A stretch of 64,000 nucleotides of DNA from positions 186,001 through 250,000 of the forward strand of contig NZ_CABFLY010000001.1 in NCBI RefSeq assembly GCF_901875305.1. Reading direction: 5' to 3'. The notes beneath the pieces are model-generated. The model worked only from the letters and a program-made list of their open reading frames with translations. It ran no database searches and was not told the origin of the DNA. Made by a program: the position numbers and the translations under genes. Source of the DNA: Rothia mucilaginosa (GTDB lineage Bacteria > Actinomycetota > Actinomycetes > Actinomycetales > Micrococcaceae). Below are positions 8,709 to 17,379 of the stretch, piece by piece (positions within the stretch are counted from its first letter, which is position 1; each line of letters starts with the position of its first letter).

Positions 8709-9223
8709 TTGCGGAAGTAGTTTATGCGGTGAGGTATTGCTATCCTAGCACTTTTTCCTAGGCGTGAAGCGGTCTGGGATCAATAATGTGGCGTAGATAA
8801 TGATATTTTTTCTTCACATAAATGCAGATAAAGAAATACCTAGTCAAGGTATCCTTAGGCTTTAAAGTAGCGATTTAAGTTTTGCTCATCTTTATATAAA
8901 ATGAGTTGCATCACACTCTATATTTTAATCATAAAGTAACTAAAAAAGAGTGCTACAGTATCCCACGGCGCGTACCTGTGCAAGCACATTGCGAATCCAA
9001 TGCGCAACCCACAGTATGCACCACACCCACACCGCCACGCGCGACCAGCCGTACAACGCATCTCCTCACAGATACCGTGCGGCAAAAACACCGCGTAGCC
9101 CCAACACCCTACTCTTCCGTATTCACTCGTACCGCACACACATAACGCACATGCTGGCTATGCCTGACCGGTCATGCCACATCGGACTATGCGTGCCCGG
9201 TACCACTCATCTCAAGGACGTTC

Positions 9224-11132
9224 ATGCTTCGCATCGCTCGCCCCTCACAGGCACGCGCCTCCCAGCGTTCCCTGTTGAGCTTCGTCACCGCAACCTGCCT
9301 GCTCTCAGCAAGCGTTATCCCCGCCGTAGCGGTACCCACCGCGCAGGCTAACCAGGCCAAGGCATCTCAGGCCGCCCAGGCTTCTAACACCACCCAGATT
9401 TCTAACACGGTGCAGGCCACCCAGTCCGCGCCCGCAACCTACAACCGCTTCATCATCACCTACACCGACGAAGCGAAGAACGCCGCCTCCACCGACGCCA
9501 CCGCAGACCAGATCGACTGGTCCGCAGCCGCCGGCACCCAGCAGGCAACCTGGACCGACGCGCTCTACGCCGGCATCACCTCCGACGTGCAGAGCATCGA
9601 CGAGCTGCTGAATATTAAGGACCAGCTACGTTCGCTCCACCGCCCTGGATGCCAGTGTGGTCACCACCTCCGCGGCCCTCACCCCTGCCCAGGCGCAGCA
9701 GTACATGAACGCCCTGAGCGCGAACTCCAAGGTTGCATCCGTGTCGCCCGATATGCGCCGCTACGCCACCGTGGATAACACCTCGGCGCCCGTCAAGATC
9801 AACGACCCGAAGATGAACCGTATGTGGTCCCTCACCGGCGAGAAGGGTATCTCTGCCCTGGAGGCGTGGGGCACCACCCGCGGCCAGGGTGTGACCGTGG
9901 CGGTGCTGGACTCCGGTATCACCGCCCATCCGGACCTGGACGCTAACGTGCTGCCCGGCTACGACTTCATTGCCGAATCTGCCTTCTCCAACGACGGTAA
10001 TGGCCGTGACTCCGACCCGACCGACGCCGGTAACTGGACCGTGGATAACCAGTGCTTCACCGGTTCGAAGGCAACCCCCTCCGACTGGCACGGCACCCAC
10101 GTGGCGGGCACTATTGCCGCTATCGCCAACAACAACGAGGGCATTGCTGGTGTGGCACCCGAGGCGAAGATCGTGCCCGTGCGTGTTCTGGGTGCCTGCG
10201 GTGGCTTCGACTCAGACATCACCGATGGCATTATTTGGGCTGCCGGTGGTAGCGTGCGTGGTGTTCCCGCGAACCAGCACCCCGCCCAGGTCATTAACAT
10301 GTCCATTGGTAGTGAGGGCACCTGCACCACCCCGTACCGCCAGGCGATTGCTCAGGCGAATAAGCGCGGCTCCATCGTGGTTGTCGCAGCGGGCAATAAC
10401 AACTTTGATGCCTCGAAGTCCAGCCCCGGCAACTGCGAAGACGTCATTACCGTGGGTGCAACCGATAAGAACGGTAAGCGCTCCTACTTCTCCAACTACG
10501 GCTCCCGCGTAGACGTGAGCGCCCCCGGTGGCGACCGCCGCTACTGGGGTGGCGGTATTCTCTCCACCCTGAACGCTGGCAAGACTGCTCCCGGTAAGGC
10601 TGACTACGCCGAGTACCAGGGCACGTCCATGGCGGCACCGCATGTTGCCGGTATTGTGGCGCTCATGAAGGCAGTTGACCCGAAACTGACTTACGCGCAG
10701 GCGAAGAAGGTTCTGCAGTCCACCTCTCAGAGTGTTGAGTGCGATCAGTCGGCGTGCGGTTCCGGCATCGTGAATGCGGCGCGCGCGGTTCAGCAGGTTC
10801 GCTCCGACCGTGAGGCTACGGAAGCAGCTGCGGCTGAGGCGGCACGCAAGAAGGCGGAGGAGGAAGCCGCACGTAAGAAGGCGGCTGAAGAGGCAGCGCG
10901 CAAGAAGGCTGAAGAAGACGCCAAGCGTCACCAGGCCCCCGCCCCAAAGGTGACTCCGGCACCGAAGACTAACCGCCCGGTGACTCGCCCCTCCCGCCCG
11001 GTGACCCGCCCCTCGTACCCGTCGCGTCCTCGTCACGGTCACACCTCCCGTCACCGTTCCTGGTACGGTGCATCCGCGAACACCTACCCGAGCAGCGGCT
11101 ACTTGAGCTTCGCTTCTGGTAACCACCGCTAG
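9224..11132 (+). pseudogene. S8 family serine peptidase (subtilase 2), broken by a +1 frameshift
   Basis: An ATG at 9224 with AAGGA upstream opens a signal peptide and a pro-region ('YNRFIITYTDEAKN'). That frame leaves homology at 'LLNIKD' near 9620. Homology resumes in the +1 frame as T-S-Y-V-R-S-T, where subtilase 1 has T-N-Y-V-R-T-T. Removing one G at 9619/9620 restores a 635-residue protein. Downstream the triad is intact: Asp in VAVLDSG, His in WHGTHVAG, Ser in GTSMAAP. The C-terminus carries an Ala/Lys/Glu coiled-coil-like repeat (AARKKAEEE) and then a Pro/Arg/Thr/His-rich basic tail that could hold the enzyme to the wall. As written, no active secreted enzyme is made: a GTG restart at 9657 would lack signal and pro-region. 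A sequencing error is possible. Confidence 0.85.
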
Positions 11133-11153
11133 TCGAGGCCCGGTTTAAGGCTG

Positions 11154-11189
11154 AAAAGCCCCCGATGATGTCTCTCATCGGGGGCTTTT
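11154..11189. terminator. Bidirectional terminator between convergent subtilases 2 and 3
   Basis: AAAAGCCCCCGATGA and TCATCGGGGGCTTTT are perfect 15-bp arms around a 6-nt loop, with A and T runs serving both directions. Confidence 0.93.
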
Positions 11190-11237
11190 CGCTATGCGCT
11201 GTTGCCTGGGTTCGGCGCGGTGGCCGTGACGGACAGC

Positions 11238-13205
11238 CTAGTACAGCTCATGTACCTCACGAGGCTTCTGCACGGGGGAGATGACCGTGTAGTCCCCGTC
11301 CTGCTGGGAGTTCTCGTCGTCGCTCAGGTCATTCGCCTTCTGTACCTGGGTGTCGGATTCCTCAGAAGAAGCTGAATCATCCGAGACGGCGTCGGGGTTG
11401 ATGGGGTCAGCGTTATCGTTGGTCATCACCATCGGCTTCTCGGCCTGATTCGAGGCCTGCCCACCCTGAATCTCAGTGGGAGTATCCTGCGGATCAAGGT
11501 CGGTCACGGCCGTGCGGCGAGTCGAGGTAATGACCCTGCGAGTGTAGATACTACGTGGGCGGCTGAAGGACATCTTACCCTGCGCATCCAAATTGCCTAC
11601 GTACTGGGCGGTTTTACGGCTGTTGATGATGCCGCGTCCGCAGTAGTTCTTGTCGCACTTAATCGGGTTAACTGCGGCGTGGAAAGCAGAGTTGTAGACC
11701 TTCTGGCGGCTGACGTTTGCGCCGTTCACCAGCTGCTGGGCCAGGATACCGGACACGTGAGGCGCCGCCATGGAGGTGCCGGTCATGTAGGTGTAGATGT
11801 ACTTGCCGTTGGGTCGGGTGATGCTGTTGACACCCAGGGAGAGGATATCGGTACCCGGGGCAGAGACGGTAACCGTCTTGCCGTAGTTCGAGCTCGACTC
11901 GCGGGTGCCATTCTTCGTGCTGTTACCCACCGCAATGACGCCCTTACAGTTGGCCGGAGCGAACTTCGAGGCGTCCATCTCACCGTTGCCGGCAGCTACA
12001 ACCACGGCCACGCCCTTGGAAAGCGCGAAATTGATGGCCTTCTGGTAGGTGCTGGGGCAGGCCAGTACACCGCCCAGGGACAGGTTGATCACCTGTGCGG
12101 GCTGCTTGTTGTCGGGGACACCATTGACGTGACCGCCAGCCGCCCACGTGATGGCATCGGCGACGTCAGAGGTTCGTCCACCGCATCGACCGAGTACACG
12201 AACCGGCTGGATGAAGGCTAGGTCGGAGACACCCACAATACCCTGGTGGTTCTGGCCACGTGCGGCGATAATGCCAGCCACGTGAGTGCCGTGCCAGCTT
12301 GAAAGCTGTGCGTCCTGCAGATCACCGCAGAGGTTGAAGGGAGCCTGGTCGCCCTCGTCGAGGGGGTCGGGGTCGCGGCCGTTGCCGTCGCGGCCGCTCA
12401 CCGGATCGCTGATGAAGTCGTAACCGGGCACGAGGGAAGAGACGAGCTCGGGGTGGTTGGTGTAGCCGGTATCGATTACCGCAACGGTCGTCTTCAGGCC
12501 GCGGTACAGGCGGGCGTTGCCGGTGTTGCCGATGCCGACGGTGGGGTTCGTGAGGTTCCACTGCTTGGAGTACTCGGGATCGTTGAAGACGAAGGTGCTT
12601 TCAAGCGCCGGGTAGTTGATGTAGTCGGGTTCCACGGAGGCAACGTTAGGGTTGGAGGTCAGGCGGTTCATGAACTCCTGAGCCTGTCGCTTGTCCAGCT
12701 TCTTGGAGGTGTGGACAATCGCATCGTTGGATGTGGTGGTGCGGATGACTCCACCGCTGGTTTCGAGGGAAGCTGCGGAGGAATCGATGGTCTGCTGAAT
12801 ACCACCGTCTAGATCGCCGGGGGTTGCTCCTTCTGCCAGTGCAGAGTCACCGCTACGCTCCTCGGTGCGCTGTTTCGCCTCGTCGGTGTAGGTGACGATG
12901 AACTGGTCAAACTTCTGCTGAGGCAGAGCTCCGGGGGCGGCGCTTCGGGGAGTTCCCTGAGGCGCACCCGCGTTGGTGGGAACGCTGAAGGGAGAGGTGG
13001 GCGAGGGGGCTTCGGCCTGGTCTGTCTGAGCGGCGTCTTCTTGGGGAGCCTGCGCGAGGGCCGCGGGCAGGTTGCCGCCAAAGATGAGTGAGCCGGTGGC
13101 CAGCAGGGCGAGGCCCGCGTGGAGGGGCTTCAGCGTAGTGCGGTGGGTGGGCCTGGGTGACGCTACGGGGTGGCCAGATGGTGGTGTGGGCCAGTGGAGC
13201 TTCAT
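11238..13205 (-). CDS. Secreted S8 family serine peptidase (subtilase 3)
   Basis: The start is the ATG at 13205 with AGGAG eight bases upstream; the frame stays open 39 codons further but without a better start. The 655-residue protein has a long basic signal peptide ending near ALAQA, a Pro/Ala-rich spacer and a pro-region ('FDQFIVTYTDEAK' to 'NVASVEPDYINYP'). The catalytic domain has Asp in VAVIDTG, His in WHGTHVAG and Ser in GTSMAAPHVSG. The last 110 residues form an acidic tail rich in Asp, Glu, Ser and Gln, the opposite charge to subtilase 2's tail. No LPXTG motif is seen. It is probably a paralogue of subtilases 1 and 2 with a different surface or substrate preference. Confidence 0.92.
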   Translation of the reverse strand: MKLHWPTPPSGHPVASPRPTHRTTLKPLHAGLALLATGSLIFGGNLPAALAQAPQEDAAQTDQAEAPSPTSPFSVPTNAGAPQGTPRSAAPGALPQQKFDQFIVTYTDEAKQRTEERSGDSALAEGATPGDLDGGIQQTIDSSAASLETSGGVIRTTTSNDAIVHTSKKLDKRQAQEFMNRLTSNPNVASVEPDYINYPALESTFVFNDPEYSKQWNLTNPTVGIGNTGNARLYRGLKTTVAVIDTGYTNHPELVSSLVPGYDFISDPVSGRDGNGRDPDPLDEGDQAPFNLCGDLQDAQLSSWHGTHVAGIIAARGQNHQGIVGVSDLAFIQPVRVLGRCGGRTSDVADAITWAAGGHVNGVPDNKQPAQVINLSLGGVLACPSTYQKAINFALSKGVAVVVAAGNGEMDASKFAPANCKGVIAVGNSTKNGTRESSSNYGKTVTVSAPGTDILSLGVNSITRPNGKYIYTYMTGTSMAAPHVSGILAQQLVNGANVSRQKVYNSAFHAAVNPIKCDKNYCGRGIINSRKTAQYVGNLDAQGKMSFSRPRSIYTRRVITSTRRTAVTDLDPQDTPTEIQGGQASNQAEKPMVMTNDNADPINPDAVSDDSASSEESDTQVQKANDLSDDENSQQDGDYTVISPVQKPREVHELY

Positions 13206-13754
13206 GTGAAATCTCCTAGTGAGTTGAGAGTATATGGACTGTGTGGTGTGTACCTGAGCCGTCGGGGCCTGTGTTTTTCGATGACTGATAGGTGCCGTTA
13301 TGTGGCGCAAACCAAGAAACACGGGGATAAGATTTTCTACTCGATACGCTAAGAAGTTTGGGACCGTGCATATCTTTTAGACGGCGTATAAAGGTACTTC
13401 ATTAAGCTATCACCTCAGGGAGAGCTTGAGGTATATCTCAACTATATTTTTTATATTAAAAATTTGGATTTTTCCTTGTGGGATGGATTAGGTTGCCCGT
13501 GATTGAGGGAATTCTGAAGTTAAAGTTGAAAGTTAAGTCCTTGATAAGGGGGTATATATTTGAGGTTCGACCCCGAGTATTTATTGGCACTATAGTGTAA
13601 ACACTTTAATGCAGTAAAAATGTTTCTGCTATTAAAATAAATAAAGATGAAAGAACATGAATTAAAAGTAATGATGCTGTGAAAGTAAGAAGCGCTCAGG
13701 GAACATACCGGAACGTCAGAACACCGACCAGAGCATCGGTGTCTCCGATACTTC
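13206..13754. other. AT-rich intergenic region upstream of subtilase 3
   Basis: About 550 bp with no supported gene. 13370-13690 is strongly A/T-rich compared with the surrounding DNA. It holds the subtilase 3 promoter region and a small ACACCGA/TCGGTGT hairpin near 13719-13741. Short open frames inside it have no ribosome binding site and unlikely composition. Confidence 0.6.
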
Positions 13755-13803
13755 AAAGGGCCGGGGCGGCCCCATGCAACATGGGAACCGCCCCGGCCCT
13801 TTG
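13755..13803 (-). terminator. Terminator after purM
   Basis: AAAGGGCCGGGGCGG pairs with CCGCCCCGGCCCTTT, 15-bp perfect arms, with a second short CCCATG/CATGGG pairing in the loop. It lies 28 bp beyond the purM stop. Confidence 0.9.
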
Positions 13804-13830
13804 ACGCGATCTCAAGACCGCCCAGATACG

Positions 13831-14976
13831 TTAGGAGGCGTAGGAGCCCAGCAGGCGAACCGCGCCGCCGTCCACGCCCTTAGCGCCCTGAATGTAGTCG
13901 GCGCTATTGGGCTCGGGATCACCGGCAGCCACAACGTCACCCATAATCCAGGAGGGGATACCGCGGTCGTTCAAGCGCTTGGTAGCAGCCTCAGCCACGG
14001 AGGGGTCAACGATAGCAATCATGCCCACACCCAGGTTCAGGGTGCGCTCCAGGTCAGCCAGCGGCACGTTACCCAGCGAACCAATCAGGGAGAAGATGGC
14101 GGGAATCTGCCAGGTGGAGCGGTCCACGCGACCCTCAAGGCCCTGCGGAAGAACGCGTGCCAGGTTAGCAGCCAGACCGCCGCCGGTCACGTGCGAGAAG
14201 CCGCGCACGCCGCTACCGGTGGTGCCGTCTTCGCCGTTGACGGGGAACGCTGCTGCCAAATCCAGGCAGTCTGCCGTGTACACGCGGGTGGGCTCGAGCA
14301 GCTCCTCACCGATGGTACGGCCCAGCTCGTCCACCTGACGTTCCAGACCCCAACCGGCAACGTTCAGGACCTTACGGACCAGGGAGTAGCCGTTGGAGTG
14401 AATACCGGAGGATGCCATTGCAATCAGCACGTCGCCTTCGCGCACGCGGTCGGGGCCGAGCAGCTCGTCCGCTTCGACCAGGCCGGTTGCTGCGCCAGCG
14501 ACGTCATACTCGTCTTCTGCGAGCAGGCCGGGGTGCTCAGCGGTTTCGCCGCCAACCAGGGCGGTACCAGCCTGCGCACATGCGCCAGCAATACCGCGCA
14601 CAATGTCAGCGATACGTTCGGGAACGACCTTGCCGGTGGCAATGTAGTCGGTCATGAACAGGGGCTTAGCACCGCACACGACGATGTCGTCCACGACCAT
14701 GCCGACCAGGTCGTAACCGATGGTGTCGTGAATATCCAGTGCCTGTGCAATAGCGACCTTGGTGCCCACACCGTCGGTGGAGGTAGCCAGGTAGGGCTTG
14801 CGGTACTTGACGAGCTCGGAGACGTCGTACAGGCCCGCGAAGCCGCCCACGCCGCCAACAACGGAGGAGTTGTGGGTCGCCTTGATAGCGTCCTTCATCA
14901 GCTCGACGGCGCGATCGCCGGCCTCAACGTCAACGCCTGCGCTTGCGTAGGTTACGGTGGTGGGGTTCTCGCTCAT
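13831..14976 (-). CDS. purM: Phosphoribosylformylglycinamidine cyclo-ligase (AIR synthetase)
   Basis: This enzyme makes 5-aminoimidazole ribonucleotide from FGAM and ATP, step five of purine synthesis, in the cytoplasm. The start at 14976 gives MSENPTTVTYASAGVDVEAGD, matching the family N-terminus; GAAGGAATCTT precedes it. 'LATSTDGVGTKV', 'GYDLVGMVVDDIVVCGAKPLFMTDYIA' and 'GIHSNGYSLVRKV' are characteristic PurM segments. The 381-residue length is slightly longer than the usual 340-350, the surplus being at the C-terminus. Its ATG overlaps the purF stop (TAATG), so the two are translationally coupled. Confidence 0.96.
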   Translation of the reverse strand: MSENPTTVTYASAGVDVEAGDRAVELMKDAIKATHNSSVVGGVGGFAGLYDVSELVKYRKPYLATSTDGVGTKVAIAQALDIHDTIGYDLVGMVVDDIVVCGAKPLFMTDYIATGKVVPERIADIVRGIAGACAQAGTALVGGETAEHPGLLAEDEYDVAGAATGLVEADELLGPDRVREGDVLIAMASSGIHSNGYSLVRKVLNVAGWGLERQVDELGRTIGEELLEPTRVYTADCLDLAAAFPVNGEDGTTGSGVRGFSHVTGGGLAANLARVLPQGLEGRVDRSTWQIPAIFSLIGSLGNVPLADLERTLNLGVGMIAIVDPSVAEAATKRLNDRGIPSWIMGDVVAAGDPEPNSADYIQGAKGVDGGAVRLLGSYAS

Positions 14977-16727
14977 TAAGATTCCTTCGGGGTAGTGGTG
15001 GCGGAGGAGTTGGCGGGAGTGCGATCCGCCTCGGTCAGCAGGCCCTCGAGGTCGGCGCCGGGGCCGGGGTTGCACATGCCCATGCCGGCGTCGTCGTCGG
15101 AGACCTTGACGGTGGAGGGGGCGAACTTCGTCTCGAGGGTCTCGGTGCCTTCTCGGGTGTCAATCGAAACGGCCTCGGCATGTTCGGGCTTAGCCGGGAC
15201 AGCACGCTCGACGGTCACTTCGGCGGCCTTGCCGGATAGCGGGCCGCCCTTACCCTTCTTCTCGGAATCGAAGAGGGACTTGCCGCGGCGCTCTTCGCTA
15301 GGCAATTCGATGGGGTACTTGCCGGTGAAGCATGCGGTACACATGTTCTCGGCGGGCTGCTCGGTGGCGGCCATCATGCCTTCCTCAGAAATGAAGCCGA
15401 GCGAATCGGCGCCGAGGGAAGAAGCAATCTCGTCCACCGACAGGCCGTTCGCAATCAGCTCGGCGCGGGAGGCGAAGTCGATGCCGTAGAAGCAAGGCCA
15501 CTTCACGGGCGGTGAGGAGATGCGCACGTGCACTTCCTTCGCGCCGGCTTCGCGGAGCATCCGCACGAGGGCACGCTGGGTGTTACCGCGAACGATGGAG
15601 TCGTCGATGACGACGAGGCGCTTGCCGGCAACCACGGACTTGAGCGGGTTGAGCTTCAGACGGATACCGAGCTGACGGATGGTCTGCGAGGGCTGAATGA
15701 AGGTTCGGCCCACGTAAGCGTTCTTGACCAGGCCGTTACCGTAGGGGATGCCGGACTCTTCGGCGTAACCAATAGCGGCGGGGACACCGGATTCGGGGGT
15801 GGGCATGACCAGGTCAGCCTCCACCGCGTGCTCGCGGGCGAGCTGACGGCCCATCTCTACGCGAGATTCGTAGACGCTACGACCGGCGATGGTGGTGTCC
15901 GGGCGGGCTAGATAAACGTACTCAAAGACGCAGCCGGCAGGCTTTGCTTCAGCGAAGCGCTGGGAACGCAGGCCGTTCTCATCGATGGTGATGAACTCGC
16001 CGGGCTCAACCTCACGCACGAAGGATGCGCCAACGATGTCGAGAGCTGCGGTCTCGGAGGCAACAACCCAGCCGCGTTCCAAGCGACCGAGCACGAGCGG
16101 GCGAACACCCTGAGGGTCGCGTGCAGCGTAGAGGGTGTGCTCATCCATGAAAGTGAGGCAGAAAGCGCCGCGCAGGGTAGGCAACAGGTCGAGGGCTGCC
16201 TCTTCAAGGGAGTCGAAGTCGTGCTCCGCTAGCAGGGCGGTGATGAGTGCGGTGTCGGTGGTGTTACCCTGTGCCAGCTCGCCGTGCTTGGGCGGCTTGC
16301 CGCCGTTCTTTTCGAGCACACGCTCGTAGAGGTCCGCCGAGTTGGTGAGGTTACCGTTGTGGGCCAGGCAGAGCGTGCCGTGCGGGGTGGTGCCGAGGGT
16401 CGGCTGCGCGTTAGCCCAATGGGATGCACCGGTGGTGGAGTATCGGGCGTGGCCGATTGCGTGGTCACCGGGCATGGAGCTGAGCGTTGCTTCGTCAAAG
16501 ACCTGGGAGACGAGGCCCATGTCCTTGTATACGTGGATGCGCTTGCCGTTACTGGTTGCGATACCTGCGGATTCCTGGCCGCGGTGCTGAAGCGCGTACA
16601 GGCCGTAGTAGGTTAGCTTTGCCACGTCCTCGCCGGGTGCCCAGACGCCGAAGACGCCGCAGGCGTCCTTGGGTCCGTGGTCAATCGGATCGAGGTCGTG
16701 AGTGAGTTTTCCGTCGGGGCGAATCAA
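14976..16727 (-). CDS. purF: Amidophosphoribosyltransferase with long C-terminal tail
   Basis: This enzyme commits PRPP and glutamine to purine synthesis. The catalytic Cys follows a short propeptide in 'KDACGVFGVWAP'. Also seen: 'YGLYALQHRGQESAGI', the PRPP loop 'VVIDDSIVRGNT', and Cys residues near 'NMCTACFTGKYP' that fit a [4Fe-4S] cluster. The frame is open to 16916 with no good start. I chose the TTG at 16727 because AAAAGAAG lies just upstream and it leaves a propeptide of normal size; this start is uncertain. About 95 residues after the usual C-terminus ('ELPSEERRGKSLF' onward) are Lys/Glu/Ser-rich, probably disordered, and not part of the normal family. First gene of the purF-purM pair. 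Confidence 0.93.
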   Translation of the reverse strand: MIRPDGKLTHDLDPIDHGPKDACGVFGVWAPGEDVAKLTYYGLYALQHRGQESAGIATSNGKRIHVYKDMGLVSQVFDEATLSSMPGDHAIGHARYSTTGASHWANAQPTLGTTPHGTLCLAHNGNLTNSADLYERVLEKNGGKPPKHGELAQGNTTDTALITALLAEHDFDSLEEAALDLLPTLRGAFCLTFMDEHTLYAARDPQGVRPLVLGRLERGWVVASETAALDIVGASFVREVEPGEFITIDENGLRSQRFAEAKPAGCVFEYVYLARPDTTIAGRSVYESRVEMGRQLAREHAVEADLVMPTPESGVPAAIGYAEESGIPYGNGLVKNAYVGRTFIQPSQTIRQLGIRLKLNPLKSVVAGKRLVVIDDSIVRGNTQRALVRMLREAGAKEVHVRISSPPVKWPCFYGIDFASRAELIANGLSVDEIASSLGADSLGFISEEGMMAATEQPAENMCTACFTGKYPIELPSEERRGKSLFDSEKKGKGGPLSGKAAEVTVERAVPAKPEHAEAVSIDTREGTETLETKFAPSTVKVSDDDAGMGMCNPGPGADLEGLLTEADRTPANSSATTTPKES

Positions 16728-16951
16728 GTCACTTCTTTTCGACGTTGGGACTGCGGATGCGTCTGCGCGGGTGCGAGACGGATGTGTGTTTCTGTGCTCG
16801 TACCTGCCTGTGTGTGCAATGGCATACACCAGACCCTTAAAGTGTACCGGGTTTCGGCGTAGATGTGGTGAAGGATACGCTAAATACCCCGGTATGGACA
16901 TCTCAATGCAGGCCACGGAAATTGCGTGGATTAGCGGGAACGAGCGCGAAT

Positions 16952-17377
16952 CTAGAAGAGCGGTAGCAAGCCGGAGAGGTTGCTACGTTCGCCGGAGGCG
17001 TCGAGTACCCCGGCCGCCACGGCGCGCTCCCACGAACAGGTACCCAGCACCAGCGCCGCCCAGACCGCGGGAGAGGTCTCCACGACCGAGGGTGGGGTAC
17101 CTCGCGTGTGGCGGGGGCCGGCTACGCACTGGGTAACGCCCAGCGGGGGTACGCGCACCTCCACGCTATTGCCGGGGGCGAGGGTCGCAAGCTCTTCAAG
17201 GGTGAAGCGCACGAAGGTCGCACGCACCGAACGGGGGAGCGCGGCGAACGCCCGTTCTATTTCAGCGGGTACGGGGATAGCTTCGGAAGGCTCGGAGCCA
17301 AAGGAAGCGAAGAGCGCGCGCACCTCACGCACCGCTGCCATGCCCGCCTCTTCACTGGTCTTACGTCGAATGGCCAC
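16952..17377 (-). CDS. Sterol carrier family protein (SCP2-like)
   Basis: This 141-residue protein starts with GTG two bases after the asparaginase stop. Its C-terminal half has the pattern 'SVEVRVPPLG..QCVAGPRHTRGTPPSVVETSPAVW' and ends 'ASGERSNLSGLLPLF', typical of a small actinobacterial family annotated as sterol carrier or SCP2-like, often found beside purF. The SCP2 fold binds lipids in eukaryotes; in these bacteria the ligand is unknown. It has no signal peptide or membrane segment. Tight coupling to the asparaginase gene suggests shared transcription rather than shared function. Confidence 0.8.
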   Translation of the reverse strand: MAIRRKTSEEAGMAAVREVRALFASFGSEPSEAIPVPAEIERAFAALPRSVRATFVRFTLEELATLAPGNSVEVRVPPLGVTQCVAGPRHTRGTPPSVVETSPAVWAALVLGTCSWERAVAAGVLDASGERSNLSGLLPLF

Positions 17378-17379
17378 GG

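Larger units (their letters stand above)
8523..9223. other. AT-rich divergent control region between subtilases 1 and 2
   Basis: These 700 bp have no convincing gene and are visibly richer in A/T than the flanking genes, especially 8580-8960. They must hold promoters for both proteases. Seen here: a perfect 9-bp-arm palindrome TGCGCATTA...TAATGCGCA (8657-8680), an imperfect 20-bp palindrome (8689-8708), and a 13-bp direct repeat TCACATAAATGCA at 8578-8590 and 8814-8826. Confidence 0.7.

Noticed and set aside
8906..9351. Overlapping small frames upstream of subtilase 2
   Set aside because: Thr/His/Ala-rich with no ribosome binding site; one runs into the subtilase 2 signal peptide in another frame.
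13520..13756. 78-codon minus-strand frame in the A/T-rich region
   Set aside because: No ribosome binding site, overlaps the terminator palindrome, and Phe/Ile/Ser/Tyr-rich as expected from A/T-rich noncoding DNA.
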